A stretch of DNA of 64,000 nucleotides from Maratus speciosus (GCA_963932465.1 OZ010794.1:442867502-442931501), one strand, 5' to 3'; positions 45,434 through 56,239 are shown, counted from the first letter of the stretch. Translations and numbers: made by a program. Notes: a model not told the origin generated them from the letters alone.

Positions 45434-45688
45434 TCTTTTTCACTAGGTTGGCCTTTGCGCCTTTTAAGCAAATAATTTGAAATTTGATTTTCATTTGAAC
45501 TATTGTATGCAAGGCGAATGTCTCTCTCTGGAAATATTTCCAAATATTAATATAGATTCTGTCGATGCTGGATTTAATTATGAGTCTGTTTGCCCCACGT
45601 CGGTGGCTCCCTGTAAAAAAATTCCATCTTGTGCTGCGTTTGTAGCCTTGCCAACCTGTAATAGTGAGAAGTTCCAGGCTGGGTATCG

Positions 45689-45759
45689 TTCCATGTGGTT
45701 TAGTCGGTAGAACATCAGTGCGCTATACTGATGGCCCGTGTTCGAGTACCGGCATGGAA
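45689..45759 (+). repeat. tRNA-like cloverleaf, copy 3 (71 nt)
   Basis: Same length and the same perfect acceptor and anticodon stems as the copy at 45363-45433. The T stem has two mismatches (CCGTG against ACCGG). Confidence 0.6.
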
Positions 45760-46079
45760 TCTTTTTCACTAGGTTGGCCTTTGCGCCTTTTAAGCAAATA
45801 CTTTGAAATTTGATTTTCATTTGAAATATAAAAATTATATATTTGGAAAAAAAAAAAAAAAAAAAAAACTTATGTCTTGTTAGGAAACTAGAATTTTTTT
45901 TCCTTCCTCTTACACTCCAAGAAAGAGAAAAATTTATCCAGCATTCCATTGTCAAATGATCACAAGACAGATAACAAAATATCAGCGTATTGCACCCTGC
46001 TTTGTAGATGAGCAATGGAAAAGTAAGCCTGCAGTTACACAGGTTTTGTAAAAGATATTGTACAAAGTATTAAGTTTTT

Positions 46080-46202
46080 TTTTTTTCTTTCATGAGATAT
46101 TTTTTCTCTTTTTCTGGGAAAAAAATTAAATAGGCAACCTATTTTTGCCGGGACTGTTTTAACCAGGTTTTTTCCGCTTATGGCAAAAATTTACCAAGCC
46201 TG
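46080..46202. mobile_element. Right end of a hAT-type element
   Basis: The sequence ends AATTTACCAAGCCTG at 46202. Read inward it is CAGGCTTGGTAAATTTTTGC, followed by AAAAAACCTGGTTAAAAC, resembling the ends at 27710 and 19957. The partner is unknown. Confidence 0.5.
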
Positions 46203-46832
46203 ATACATATATATGTACGTTTGTGTGAACAAGCAATGCTCATCAGGTTTGTTTTCAAAGTTGCTTCTATCATTTGGCAACAAATTTCAATTTCTGAAGT
46301 CTGAATTGTGAGAAGCTTTACCGTTTAACCAGTCAGACTTTTAATGATTCAGGCCGGATTTAAAAGGACTTATGTAACTAAAAAAATAATAAAATCAGGA
46401 TCACTTTATGAGCTTGTGTCTTCTGTAATTCTTTTGTATTAAACTTGTAGTCGTGAGTAGCCAATATAAAGTACAGTGACTGCCAGATGTGAAAATTATT
46501 ATAGTAAGATTATTATAGATATGATTTTTCTTTTTTTAAACTTGTTATTGTTAAAAGGCCTATATTTTCATGACTGAATATCTAGTACCAATCACATCTC
46601 ATATATGATGTGTTGTGTCAAAATATCCCATAAATATTCATTCGTGTTCCTGACAATTAAATTCAAAGTCATTTTCTATCCCCATTTACCATATCATTAT
46701 AAATAAAATAACTATGTATGAATAGTGGACAGGGCAGACAAAATTAACAAAATTTAAGTCATAATTGTATTTTAAAAACTTGACTATATCACTTTACAGT
46801 TTAAAAATCAATCCGAAAAGTTACAAACTTAC

Positions 46833-46933
46833 TTGGTGGTAGTCTTTGCCACTGCTTTTACCATCACCACTGAAGTCAACATGGGAGAACAGACAACGCA
46901 GGAGGTGCCTCTCAGCCTCTAACCCGTGATGGG
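46833..46933 (-). CDS. CNOT1: CNOT1 internal coding exon (near the N-terminus)
   Basis: This 101-bp exon encodes 33 residues including [20 protein letters not shown], which I recognise as the highly conserved N-terminal part of CCR4-NOT transcription complex subunit 1. CNOT1 is the large scaffold that holds the deadenylases and NOT modules in mRNA decay. On the minus strand the exon follows an acceptor ending CTTGTAG and is followed by the donor GTAAGT (complement of 46827-46832). It opens with two bases completing a codon split with the previous exon and ends in phase 0 after CAA. The next exon is at 5399-5497, so the intron between them is about 41 kb. The upstream exon carrying the start codon was not found to the right. 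Identification rests on remembered family conservation; no search was run. Confidence 0.93.
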
Positions 46934-47315
46934 CTACAAGCTAACAAAATAGTAGAAATAAGTACATAATGCAAAAACTTGTAAATTGACTGAGAATTCA
47001 AAAATGTTTAATCATACTACTTGACTATTAAGATTTAAAATATAGTAAAATTGTCACTATTCCAGAAATTTATTTTAATTTTTAATATTTTCATCTACAC
47101 AGATTTAAGGCAATTGCTAAAACCAATACATTACATTAAAATTAACAGGATAGTTACTCAAAAACATAAATTGAGAATGACTATTATTGGAAGAATTCAA
47201 AATAAATTTCAAATACCATATAAACTGGCCTATAATGCACACTTTTGATACAAGAAAATTAATGGAAATTTACAGGTGTATGTTATACGCCGGTTATAAA
47301 AATGATAATATGAAC

Positions 47316-48431
47316 TAGGGATTGACCGAAGCAGCAATTTTGCCGAATATCGAATACCGAAGCTTCGGTCGAAGTGTATAGCGAAGCTTCGGTATTCGGC
47401 AACCGAATACTTGAAACTTTTTAATACACAACATTTTTGCATATATTAGCTTTTTTAATAAGCTTTAATTGAAATTAAATTCTCAATAATTTAATTTAGT
47501 TATAGTTTTATTCCAAAATCTAATTACACAAAAAAATTTAATGACTTCTTTCCACTCATAAAAAAGAAGTGATGGGTTAATGAATTTGTTATTTTATCAC
47601 TAGTCAATACCCCAAAATAACCTATGAAAATATTAAACTATACAGGGTATTATTAAGGAGAAGGATTGTCAGGAAAACAAAAGTTCATTCAAATAATAAG
47701 AAACAATATTGCCATTAAGCTGATTTACTGATTGTCTAATTTAAAAAATATTGAATAGGAATGTTCTCAAAATACAAAAGGTATTATATCAATTTGTACA
47801 TTTAACTATTTTCTGTCAAATTATTGATAGAATATTTATATTTTGATTAATATTTTAAACATTGTGGTGGTAAAGATAAGAAATTTGAGCGATTTTGATA
47901 TAATGGTTATAAAAGCTATAGGATAGGCATAGGGGTATACTTATTTGATGTGTGTATTTTCTTTAATATACACCTTAGATATACAGATATGAACTCTAAT
48001 ATACTTATTTGATGTGTATATTAAAGAAAATACACATTAAATAAATTTAAATAAAAAAAAAACTAATGTAGAAGTAAAATTAAATGATAAGGGAAAGATG
48101 CACATCTTCCTTACTTTTTTTTTTCTCTGTTGTAGACGGTTGTTTTGATTTTGCACCTATGTAGACTATTTTAGGAAGGAAAAAGTTTTTATAAAATAAA
48201 AAATAGCCTTTGTCTTGTCTTTTGTAGTGCAGCTGAACTCTGAACTCTTGCACATAATATTGAAACTCATTGTTTAGCCTATTCTACTGCTAAGTAAAAG
48301 AATTCTTTTCTTCTACTTCTAAGAAAATACTTATCTGCAATTATTCGGCCGAATACTTAAAAGTATTCGACAGAAGCCGAATATTCGGTTTACATGCCGA
48401 ACCACCGAATACACTATTCGGTCAATCCCTA
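47316..48431. mobile_element. hAT MITE, 15-bp TIR, 8-bp TSD ATATGAAC
   Basis: ATATGAAC at 47308-47315 and 48432-48439 is a perfect duplication. Both ends read TAGGGATTGACCGAA inward, followed by TTCGGTATTCGG/ATTCGGCCGAATA-type subterminal words. An internal inverted repeat (about 47945-48050) pairs ACTTATTTGATGTGTGTATT with its complement. No transposase is present. Confidence 0.88.
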
Positions 48432-48439
48432 ATATGAAC

Positions 48440-48890
48440 CAAGTTTTCTAATTTATTGAACATTTTTTTAATTAATTTTTTCTATCAGATTGCATGAAAA
48501 ATAGATATACATTACAATAATCTTTATTTTTTGCAATGGATCTTATGAAAGATTCTTTGCAAAGAAGAAGGTGCCCATTATACACCAAATATACCTAAAA
48601 ATAGAAAAATGAAGTCCGCAAAAATTTAATTGCAAGCAGTGTTAGGGTTTATACAGAGTTTGCTTAAGGAAAAATAAAGACTAAGTTTATAAAAAACAGA
48701 ATATATATAGGCTTACTTACATTAAAATTTAATCAATTACACTATAATTTAAAAATAATTTAATTTTAAAAATAAAATTGAAATTTTACGTAATTACTCT
48801 TTCTAATTAATTTTTTCAATGAGCTACAAAATGAAAATAAATACAAAAAATATAAAACAAACATTTTATTAGTTGACTATCATTTGTTTT
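48440..48890. other. AT-rich stretch between elements, nothing recognised
   Basis: No coding or terminal-repeat signal is seen here. Confidence 0.35.
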
Positions 48891-49084
48891 TTAGCATCAA
48901 TTTCTTTGGACAGGGAGGAAATTTCCTCATTTTTTTTCTTTAGCAGATTTCCTACAAATGTTTGATTTGATAAATAATTCAATGTCTTTAGTTGTTTCAG
49001 CTTTATCAGCTAATTCATTGGCCATACTTCCCAACTGCAACACCTCCTCTTCAAAACAACATATTTTTTCATTTGTCATAGTTT
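48880..49084 (-). pseudogene. Coiled-coil protein C-terminal remnant, frameshifted
   Basis: On the minus strand one frame reads FEEEVLQLGSMANELADKAE. A shifted frame continues TFVGNLLKKKNEEISSLSKE then IDAKKQMIVN and a stop. The heptad-like leucines and charged residues suggest a coiled coil. Similar tails close many transposon-associated hypothetical proteins of invertebrates, but I cannot name the family. A one-base shift near 48960 separates the frames. Confidence 0.4.
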
Positions 49085-49430
49085 ATGCACACATACACAG
49101 GATATTATGTGTGTAGATTGGGAGGAGGCATACGAATATATAAATGTTAGGAATTTGAAAAGTGTTTGAAAAAGAAGATACCTCTATTTAGCAGAGTGTT
49201 CATTATGGAGGTCTTTTGTACATAGATTTTTAAACTGAAAAAAATAACTGACATTTTGAAAAATCAGGTCAACCTGAACACAAACTGCAAGGAAAAAATA
49301 TAGCGCCAACCTGACCCAAACCATGCGTCAGAATGCAGGACTCTAGGTCACACACACGAATTCAGCTAGATAATTGTTTGCAAAGAAAAGCTATTTGCAT
49401 TTTTTAAATGTTACACTATTTCAAATATAA

Positions 49431-49590
49431 GGAAACTAAGAAATATAAAGAAAGAACCACTGGTCAGAATGACGTGATATTTCATCTGTGTATATGTGAA
49501 GCAATGGGAATTTGTTTTCCAAAATATAGAAAAAAGAAAAATCAAACGTTGACCGATATTATAATGGGGCTGTACTCATCCATAAGATGC
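49431..49590 (+). repeat. Dispersed repeat with conserved RTTGQND frame, copy 1
   Basis: The sequence AGAACCACTGGTCAGAATGA through CAATGGGAATTTGTT matches the complement of about 52700-52830. Both copies can be read as RTTGQND.-FHL-IC-AMGIC, so the ancestral element may have been coding here. It is otherwise unidentified. Confidence 0.45.
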
Positions 49591-49686
49591 TAATTAAAAA
49601 GATGCTACATGTGCACCTCGCATTACACTTGTGATAAAGAATCAGGGAACATGCAGTTCCTGTTATTCTGCATCTGAGAAGGTAGT

Positions 49687-49916
49687 CATGACTATCATTA
49701 ACCCTTTCATGGGCAGTGTCTTTAAAAAAGGACACCTAATTTTAATTCCAAAACTGACAAATGGCACCAAGAATATTGAATTAAAATTTTCCTTTTATAA
49801 TGTACGTGAAAATAAGAAAGTTCATATTTTCTAATAAATTCGTAAATAAATTCTGGTGTCAGTTCATTATTTCACTAGTTTATAAACAGAAATATTCTGC
49901 ACTGGAAAGGTTTAAA
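49687..49916. mobile_element. Possible piggyBac-type MITE
   Basis: TTAACCCTTTCATGGGCAGTG at about 49698 faces CTGCACTGGAAAGGTTTAA ending near 49916. The ends are partly complementary, and the right target reads TTTAA with a mismatched neighbouring base. This is weaker than the elements at 4594 and 25433. Confidence 0.35.
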
Positions 49917-50581
49917 GGATCAGGTTCTGCTTGAGAAACTTTTTTACAAGAATGGTGACTGTGCGGCAATTGCATTGAAGAAATTGTGGACATTAAAGGG
50001 TTTAACACTAAGTGTTTGGGGCGTAATATTCCGTTCACTAAGCTCCAGGTTTCACAACAATACAAGCAATATTTAAGATAATATAATTCTATAGATTTAA
50101 TTAATTTTAAATACATTGAAGAATGATTAATACTCTCAAGGATTACATTCATATTTGTAATTGAGTTTTTTTTTTTATAATGTTGAAAAAATCTTATTTT
50201 CTTAGCATTTAAAACAAAATGCAATGAAAACATTACAATTTTACCCTTTTGCAAGACGCTCGGAGGGTTAAGAAGTGGCTCTGGTCCGATGACCGCATTC
50301 GGCTTGAAGAAAATGATTGATAAATTTGAAATTTTGAAGAAACGAGTTCATTTGATGTGAAATGTGACAGAGAGGAAAGGATGAAAATAAGGAATTTTGC
50401 TTAGTAGCTACTGGCTGGTAGTTATTTTTTTTTTTTAGTAGCAGCCAGTTACTGGCTAGTGAGAATAATTTCTTTAGTAGTCAGTAAGTATATTTATGTC
50501 ATGGAATATTTAATTAAAAAATATGCAAGTTCAGAGTAAATAAGTAATTTATGTACTAAATAAAAATATTTTTATTCATAT

Positions 50582-51997
50582 CAGGGCTTGAATTTCAGGG
50601 CGGGATGGCGGGATTCGCGCCCAGAATTTTGAAGTCCAAAATAATATCGTGGGCGGGAGACTCCCGTCCAAAAAATCTCGCCATTTTCCTGAAAACTTTG
50701 CATTTTGAAATTACGATCAACTCCCGCGAACGCCTTGCAAATTTCCCGATATTTTCGCGCGACTGATTGACACTTTTTTTTTTTTTTTTTTTTTTTTTTT
50801 TGCAGCGAAAGATCGTTGAAATTCACGAATTTTCCATGCGACCGATAGACAAATTCAATTATTTTTTTTCTCGCGATCGGTTGACAAGTGTCCGCAACCG
50901 ATTGGCGAATTTAGGGGTGATTCTGTTACGAATTTACCGAAAATTATGAAAAATTGGTCATCAGTTCAACAGAAAAATATCGCGAATTTCGACAAATGAT
51001 TGCCGAAAAAATCAATTTCGTCAATCGATCGAGGAAAAAATCGCTAATTTCGTCGCAAAGGATTGCAAATAAAACACAAATTTTGACAAAGGATCGCGGA
51101 AAAACGTGAATTTCGTCCGATCGCGGGAAAAAAACTCGAAATTCATCAAAGGATCGCAAAAAAAAACGCAAGTTACATCAAAGGATAGTAAAAAAAAAAT
51201 CACAAATTTCGGCAAAGGATCGCAGAAAAAACATGAATTTAGTGTTTAGTCAAACGGCCGCTGAAAAAACCCCGCGAATTTCATCAAAGAATCGCGAAAA
51301 AAACGCGAATCTCAAAGAATCGCGAAAAAACGCGAATTTTGTCAAAGGATCGCGAAAAAACGCGCATTTTGTCAAAGGATCGCGAAAAAAACGCGCATTT
51401 TGTCAAAGGATCGCGAAAAAAACGCGGATCGCGAAAAAAACGCGCATTTTGTCAAAGGATCGCGAAAAATCACGAATTTCGTCGAGGGATCACGAAAATA
51501 CCCCGCAAATTTCGTCAAAGAATCGCGAAAAAAACTCTTAATTTCGTCAAAAGATCGCGAAATTACGGCAAATTCGTCAAAAGATAACAAAAAACGCAAA
51601 TTTCGTCAAAGGGGCACGAAAAAACACATATAGCTAGTGCTGGGAGTAATTCCCCCCCCCCCCTTCCCTTCATCCCCTCTGTTGTAACCTTTCAGAAAAT
51701 TTGCTGTCAGTTTCAGAAATTCCTTTTTTACTCAGAATCACCCCTGCTTTCTTACTTGTTTAAATAAATATTTTGCATCATTATTCCGAGTTGTTGATTT
51801 AAATTGCTTCAATGGTATTTTGTCATGCCTGTATTAATACAGACATGACAAAATAATTAATGCAAATCTTTAAAAAGCACGTAAAATAACAGTGGGTTTC
51901 ATATTTTTTTCTCCCTCCCAAATAGGTCAACACCCCTCCATTTATAAATGTTGGTAGGGAGACTCCCCTCCTATGAAAAATTGAATTTCAAGCCCTG
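50582..51997. mobile_element. hAT-like element loaded with minisatellite, flanked by CATAT
   Basis: The ends read CAGGGCTTGAATTTCA inward from both sides and are followed by GGCGGGAGACTCCC/GGGAGACTCCCC-type words. CATAT occurs directly outside both ends (50577-50581 and 51998-52002), shorter than the usual 8 bp. The interior is the A-rich strand of the minisatellite (about 50740-51620), plus the TAGGGGTGATTCTG end (50912) and its facing CAGAATCACCCCTG (51733-51746). No transposase is present. Confidence 0.7.
50740..51630. repeat. 31-bp minisatellite, locus 3
   Basis: Degenerate tandem units of GATCGCGAAAAAAACGCGAATT-type sequence with TTTCGTCAAA. They are most regular at 51270-51480 (ACGCGCATTTTGTCAAAGGA repeated). 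Units read through all frames without stops and so create spurious open frames on both strands. Confidence 0.8.
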
Positions 51998-52299
51998 CAT
52001 ATTGTTTTGAATAAACTTCAGATACTAATTTCCAATCTATTTTAAATTTTAAACTAAGTTAACAGCAAAGTTATACGCAACAAGCTTATGTAACTAATTA
52101 CATAAGTCCCGCTGTGTTTAGGCACTTGTGTAGCTAACACCTTAAGTACCCTTCCCCCCCCCCCCCCTCACTTTTTTTTTTTGGCCTAGAATTAAACTTT
52201 GACAATAAGAACACTGACAAGCAGGTGTGATTCAAAATTTAAGAGGAGGGAAAAAAAAAAAAAAAAAATCTGAAAGGTTACAGTAGAGGGGGAGGTGAG

Positions 52300-52520
52300 G
52301 GGTCCCCTCCTGGTAGTAATGATGCGTTTTTTCCGTGCTCCTTTAATGAAATTCTCGTTTTTCCATGATCTACTGGCGATATTTGCGTTTCTTCGTAATC
52401 CTTTGACGAAATTACCCTTTTTTCCCTTAGCTTTTTTTTTTTTTTTTTTTTTTGGAGATTCTTTGACAAAATGTGCATTTTTTCCCGCGACTTTGACAAA
52501 ATTCGTACTTTTACCTGTGA
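52300..52520. repeat. 31-bp minisatellite, locus 4, T-rich strand on +
   Basis: Preceded by CTGAAAGGTTACAGTAGAGG and TCCCCTCCTGG, the same spacer module as other loci but inverted. It contains about seven degenerate CTTTGACGAAATT-type units. Confidence 0.65.
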
Positions 52521-52679
52521 TTGAACATTTCTTAAGCAAGCCATAGCCGACTTCCTTTTCTTAATGGTTTCATCAGTTTGCTTTTTCTATCGTTTTTGGA
52601 CAATTGAAAGCAGATTTTTTCCTTTCCACTGTGTCATCAAATTGTCGTGGTGGATAGGCTTTGAACAAAGAGTGACACA

Positions 52680-52870
52680 ACAGCATGTCACGTTTTTAAA
52701 TGAGCATCGAAGTCAACTTTTGAACTTTTTTCTTCTTTCGCATAACAAATTCCCATTGCATCACATATACTCAGATGAAATACCAGGTCATTCTGACCAG
52801 TCGTTCTTTTTTTTACAGCCTTTTGAAAATGTAACTTTAATTATAATCACCCTGCACATTACACAGGTCC
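52680..52870 (-). repeat. Dispersed repeat with conserved RTTGQND frame, copy 2
   Basis: Inverted copy of 49431-49590. The minus strand reads AGAACGACTGGTCAGAATGA through GCAATGGGAATTTGTT and is preceded by AGGGTGATTATAATTAAAG. The 189-codon plus-strand frame across it (52564-53133) is probably fortuitous. Confidence 0.45.
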
Positions 52871-53259
52871 ACTACAAGATGCTTGCTGTAGAATATGATG
52901 CGTATAGCATTCATTGTTCATTTACAAGGACATGCACAAAATTTCATATAGAGTATTACCTTTTAGCAATAATTGCTAGAAGAGTTTTCGGTTATGGTAT
53001 GCGTTTATGTTTAATTACATTTTTTAATATTACAGTGTGTATAAATCAAAGTTTCCCCTTAGGCAGTTTCAAGAGGGTGCTGCATTCCACCTACCTTTTG
53101 GTTTACAAAATAACATACCTCTCAAAAATTTAGCACCCTTCTTTGCCTCTCAATTAAGAAAAAGGTACTCTCTCCTTTTAGCATTAAAAAATTTGCTTGC
53201 ATAGTAAAAACTGATTCAATGTTGCCTTGAAAGGCTTTAAAAATCAAAAGAATGAATTT

Positions 53260-53359
53260 AAAAATGCCTTAAAGAATCCAAAAAAGTGCCCTAAGCTAAA
53301 GAATCTAAAAAGTGCCCTAAAGAATTGAACAAGTGCCCTTTCCAATCGGCAACACCCTG
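53260..53359. mobile_element. Terminal fragment of a hAT-type element
   Basis: AGTGCCCTAAAGAAT-type words repeat three times (about 53285-53335), then CCAATCGGCAACACCCTG ends at 53359. Read inward the end is CAGGGTGTTGCCGATTGG. No left partner was found. Confidence 0.4.
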
Positions 53360-54443
53360 TCTCTTTTAAAACCTAGAAGAAACTTTGGTATAAATTATAC
53401 AGAACACATACAGTACTACACAAAAGAATTGGTTACTGTGTATAGGTTTAAATTGCTTACAGGTAACTTAATTGAGCTATGTATTTTCCAGGGGTGTAGA
53501 AAATGTTTCTACTCCCAACATTTCCCCCAATCCACATGAAAATTTCCCCAAAATTTTACAGTATGTTATAGAGATAAATGCTGTATTACTGTAGCTATAG
53601 AAAATGTATTTTTCCAATATTTCTCAACTTATGCGTGAGCGATACATCTGCGACAAGCATTTAAAATTTCATAATCTGTTTGCAAATTTTCAATGTAATT
53701 TTAATAAACAAACAATACATTAAACTAGGAAGTTTTTATCCTTTTATTTAAAACATGATAAGCATGATGCATTCATTCATTTTGCTGATAACTTTTCATC
53801 ATCTAACTTCTAAAATGGGAAGAATAAGCAGAATCATACATAGACAATTAAGATGCTTTTAAAAACCTTTGGAAGCTTCAAAGCTGATTTATTCTTTCTT
53901 AGATTTGGGAATGTTCCACTTTTTTGCCCGACTGCCAAGAAGGGTTATATGTTTCACACACATCTGGGTATGTGCATTTCTTTATACCCCCAAAACATCC
54001 CAACGGCTGGACGGATTTTAATGAATGAGGTCTCTATCGATTCTTCTTAATCGTCCGATGGTTATAGGCTAGGGTTTGTTTTTATAAATTCAAAATGGCG
54101 GCCGTAAAATACAAAATGGCGGTAGAGACCAAGAAAATTTTTTTATGCACCATATTGAGTGGCATATCATTGGATAGGTCTTTCAAAATGAAGGCAATGT
54201 TTCATTGACGATTTTACAGTCAGAAGCTCCATTTAAATATTACACCACCTGGAAATTGTGTAGGTAGGATCGTTTGCTTTACTGCAATTCTAACCATCAT
54301 AGACATCTATAGGCCTCATCAAAACAGTGTTTATAGATAGGAACTAACAATTAAACACAACTTAAAAGTCATCAATACAAGTATATAAAAAAAATAGATA
54401 ATATAATAAAAAAGAAAAATGCCCAGCTAAACTGATGGCATTG

Positions 54444-55499
54444 AGCTCACAGGCTATTCACACTAATTGTATATCATACTCTTATTTTAAAGAATAATGC
54501 CCCTCAAAAAATAAGTGAAGGGGAATTAGCCCCCGTTTCACCCTTTATACTTAACCAGTGAACCTCCAAATCTAATCAGGGAAGCTCCTTATCATAATAA
54601 ACCGGTATACCAAATTTGGAGCAAATCGAATAATCCTGCAAAAAAAAAAACATTTATCTAAATTAAGAGGTTGGACCCCCCCCCCCCCCGCCCCCTTTAT
54701 CCTTAACCAATGAATCCCCAAAACGAATCAGGGACGCTCCTTAACATAATAAACAGGCATACCAAATTTGGAGCAAAGAGAATAATTCTGCATGAAAAAA
54801 CCGTTTATATAAATTAAGGGGGGGGAGGGACTAGCCACCCTTCCCCCTTTATCCTTAACCAATGAACCCACAAAACTAATCAGGGAAGTTCCTTAACATA
54901 ATAAACCGGTATACCAAATACGGAGGAAATCGAATGATTCTGCATGAAAAACCCATTTATCTGAATTAAGGGGGGTGGACTAACCCCATTTTTCCCCCCT
55001 TTATCCTTAACCAATGAACTCCCAAAACTAATCAGGGAAGTTCCTTAACATAATAAACCGGTATACCAAATTCGGGGCAAATCGAATCATTCTGCATGAA
55101 AAACCCATTTATCTGAATTAAGGGGGGTGGACTAACCCCGTTTTTCCCCCTTTATCCTTAACCAATGAACTCCCAAAACTAATCAGGGAAGCTCCTTAAC
55201 ATAATAAACCGGTATACCAAATTCGGAGAAAATCGAATGATTCTGCATGAAAAACCCATTTATCTGAATTAAGGGGTTGGACTAACCCCGTTTTTCCCCC
55301 TTTATCCTTAACCAATGAACTCCCAAAACTAATCAGGGAAGCGCCTTATCATAATGAACCTAGGAAAAAATTTTGAAGCAAATCGGATGTTTCTATCAAG
55401 AGTTATCGCGTTACGTACATACGTATGTACGTACATACATACATACATACAGAGCGGGCGGGCACATTAGCTCTCAGGCTTTGATAGCCTGTGAGCTAA
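54444..55499 (+). mobile_element. Tandem-core, 3'-hairpin element, family D (six 152-bp units)
   Basis: The 5' word AGCTCACAGGCTAT (54444-54457) is the exact reverse complement of ATAGCCTGTGAGCT in the 3' hairpin (55467-55480 with 55486-55499, one mismatch in the stem). Six units with a period near 152 bp contain CCTTTATCCTTAACCAATGA, AATCAGGGAAGCTCC, AAACCGGTATACCAAATTCG and GAATGATTCTGCATGAAAAA. A TACATACGTATGTACGTACA-type microsatellite (about 55413-55451) separates the core from the hairpin. Confidence 0.7.
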
Positions 55500-55707
55500 A
55501 AAATAGTTTCACATTGATGAGAAATAATTAATTAGTTTGCTTTTTACGCAGTCAGGTTTTGATTTTTTAAATTTAATTTTTACTTGTTAAATATGCTTTC
55601 CAAATTTTTAGCCTAGGGTAATTCCCAATTAATATTTTGACAAGGGTGGCATTTTTGAAAATGTGTGCTCAAGTTTTTTTTCACCATTTCACAATCACAC
55701 ACACCAC

Positions 55708-56170
55708 CAGGGGTGATTCTGAGTCAAAAAAAAAATTCTGAAATTCACAGCAAATTTTCTGAAAAGTTACAGCAGAGGGGGAAAGGGGTGAGGAATCCAC
55801 TCCTGGCACTAACTATGCGTTTTTTAGGGCCCATTTGATGAAATTCGCGATTTTTTAACGAAATTTGCAGTTTTGGTGATCTTTTGATGGAATTTGGTTT
55901 TTTTCGCGATTTTTGACGAAATTTGCAAGTTTTTTCGCTATTTTTTAACGAAATTTGGGGGGGGGGGGGGTCGCGATCTTTTGACGAAGTTAGCGGTTTT
56001 TCGCGTTTCTTGGGACAAAATTTGCGTTTTCTTCCGCGATTCTTTGACGAAATTTTCGGTTTTTTCGGCACCCATTTGTCGAAATTCGCGATATTTTTTA
56101 TGTTCGAATTTTCGGATTGATGACCAGTTTTTTTTTAATTTTAGGAAAAATCTGAACAAAATCACCCCTA
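55708..56170. mobile_element. Small hAT-like element carrying minisatellite, TSD CACACCAC
   Basis: CACACCAC at 55700-55707 and 56171-56178 is a perfect 8-bp duplication. The ends are CAGGGGTGATTCTG and ...ATCACCCCTA. Internally it has the GGTTACAGCAGAGGGGG-type spacer module, about eight degenerate TTGACGAAATTTGCG units (55845-56085) and the TTCGGATTGATGACCAGTTT module. It is 463 bp, non-coding, and the most compact complete carrier of the minisatellite. Confidence 0.82.
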
Positions 56171-56239
56171 CACACCACATTTCAACCTTCAGGCATGCTA
56201 CAGGCTCAGCAGTTAAAAAAGAAAAAAGCTGATCTGTTA

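Larger units (their letters stand above)
45310..45835 (+). repeat. Tandem units with embedded tRNA-like sequence, period 326 bp
   Basis: Starting from TTGCCAACCTGTAATAGYGA, the unit contains the tRNA-like 71-mer, CACTAGGTTGGCCTTTGCGC, CAAATAATTTGAAATTTGAT, CTCTCTCTGGAAATATTTCC and GTCGATGCTGGATTTAATTA. The second unit begins at about 45648 and its tRNA-like part starts exactly 326 bp after the first (45363 and 45689). Confidence 0.7.
5498..46832 (-). other. CNOT1: Giant CNOT1 intron (about 41.3 kb) filled with transposons
   Basis: This span lies between two adjacent CNOT1 exons whose peptide sequences are contiguous in the family. It starts with a GT donor at its high-coordinate end and finishes with a T-rich tract and AG at its low-coordinate end. 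It contains hAT, pogo-type, piggyBac-type, Helitron, SINE, copia and unclassified elements listed separately. No additional CNOT1 coding segment was recognised inside it, although a micro-exon cannot be excluded. Confidence 0.85.

Noticed and set aside
45363..45759. Functional tRNA-Ser genes
   Set aside because: The cloverleaf lacks the long Ser variable arm and T33, and it is embedded in a tandem repeat. tRNA-derived repeat is the safer call.
27710..46202. A single 18.5-kb hAT spanning both solitary ends
   Set aside because: The ends are similar in style, but the 8-bp flanks AATATATT and ATACATAT do not match, so pairing is unsupported.
50912..51746. A complete TAGGGGTGATTCTG...CAGAATCACCCCTG element with TSD
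   Set aside because: The two ends face each other correctly, but the flanks GGCGAATT and CTTTCTTA differ. Only the outer element 50582-51997 was listed.
52564..53133. 189-codon plus-strand open frame
   Set aside because: No recognised domain. It overlaps a dispersed repeat whose better-supported frame is on the minus strand and has low-complexity, AT-driven composition.
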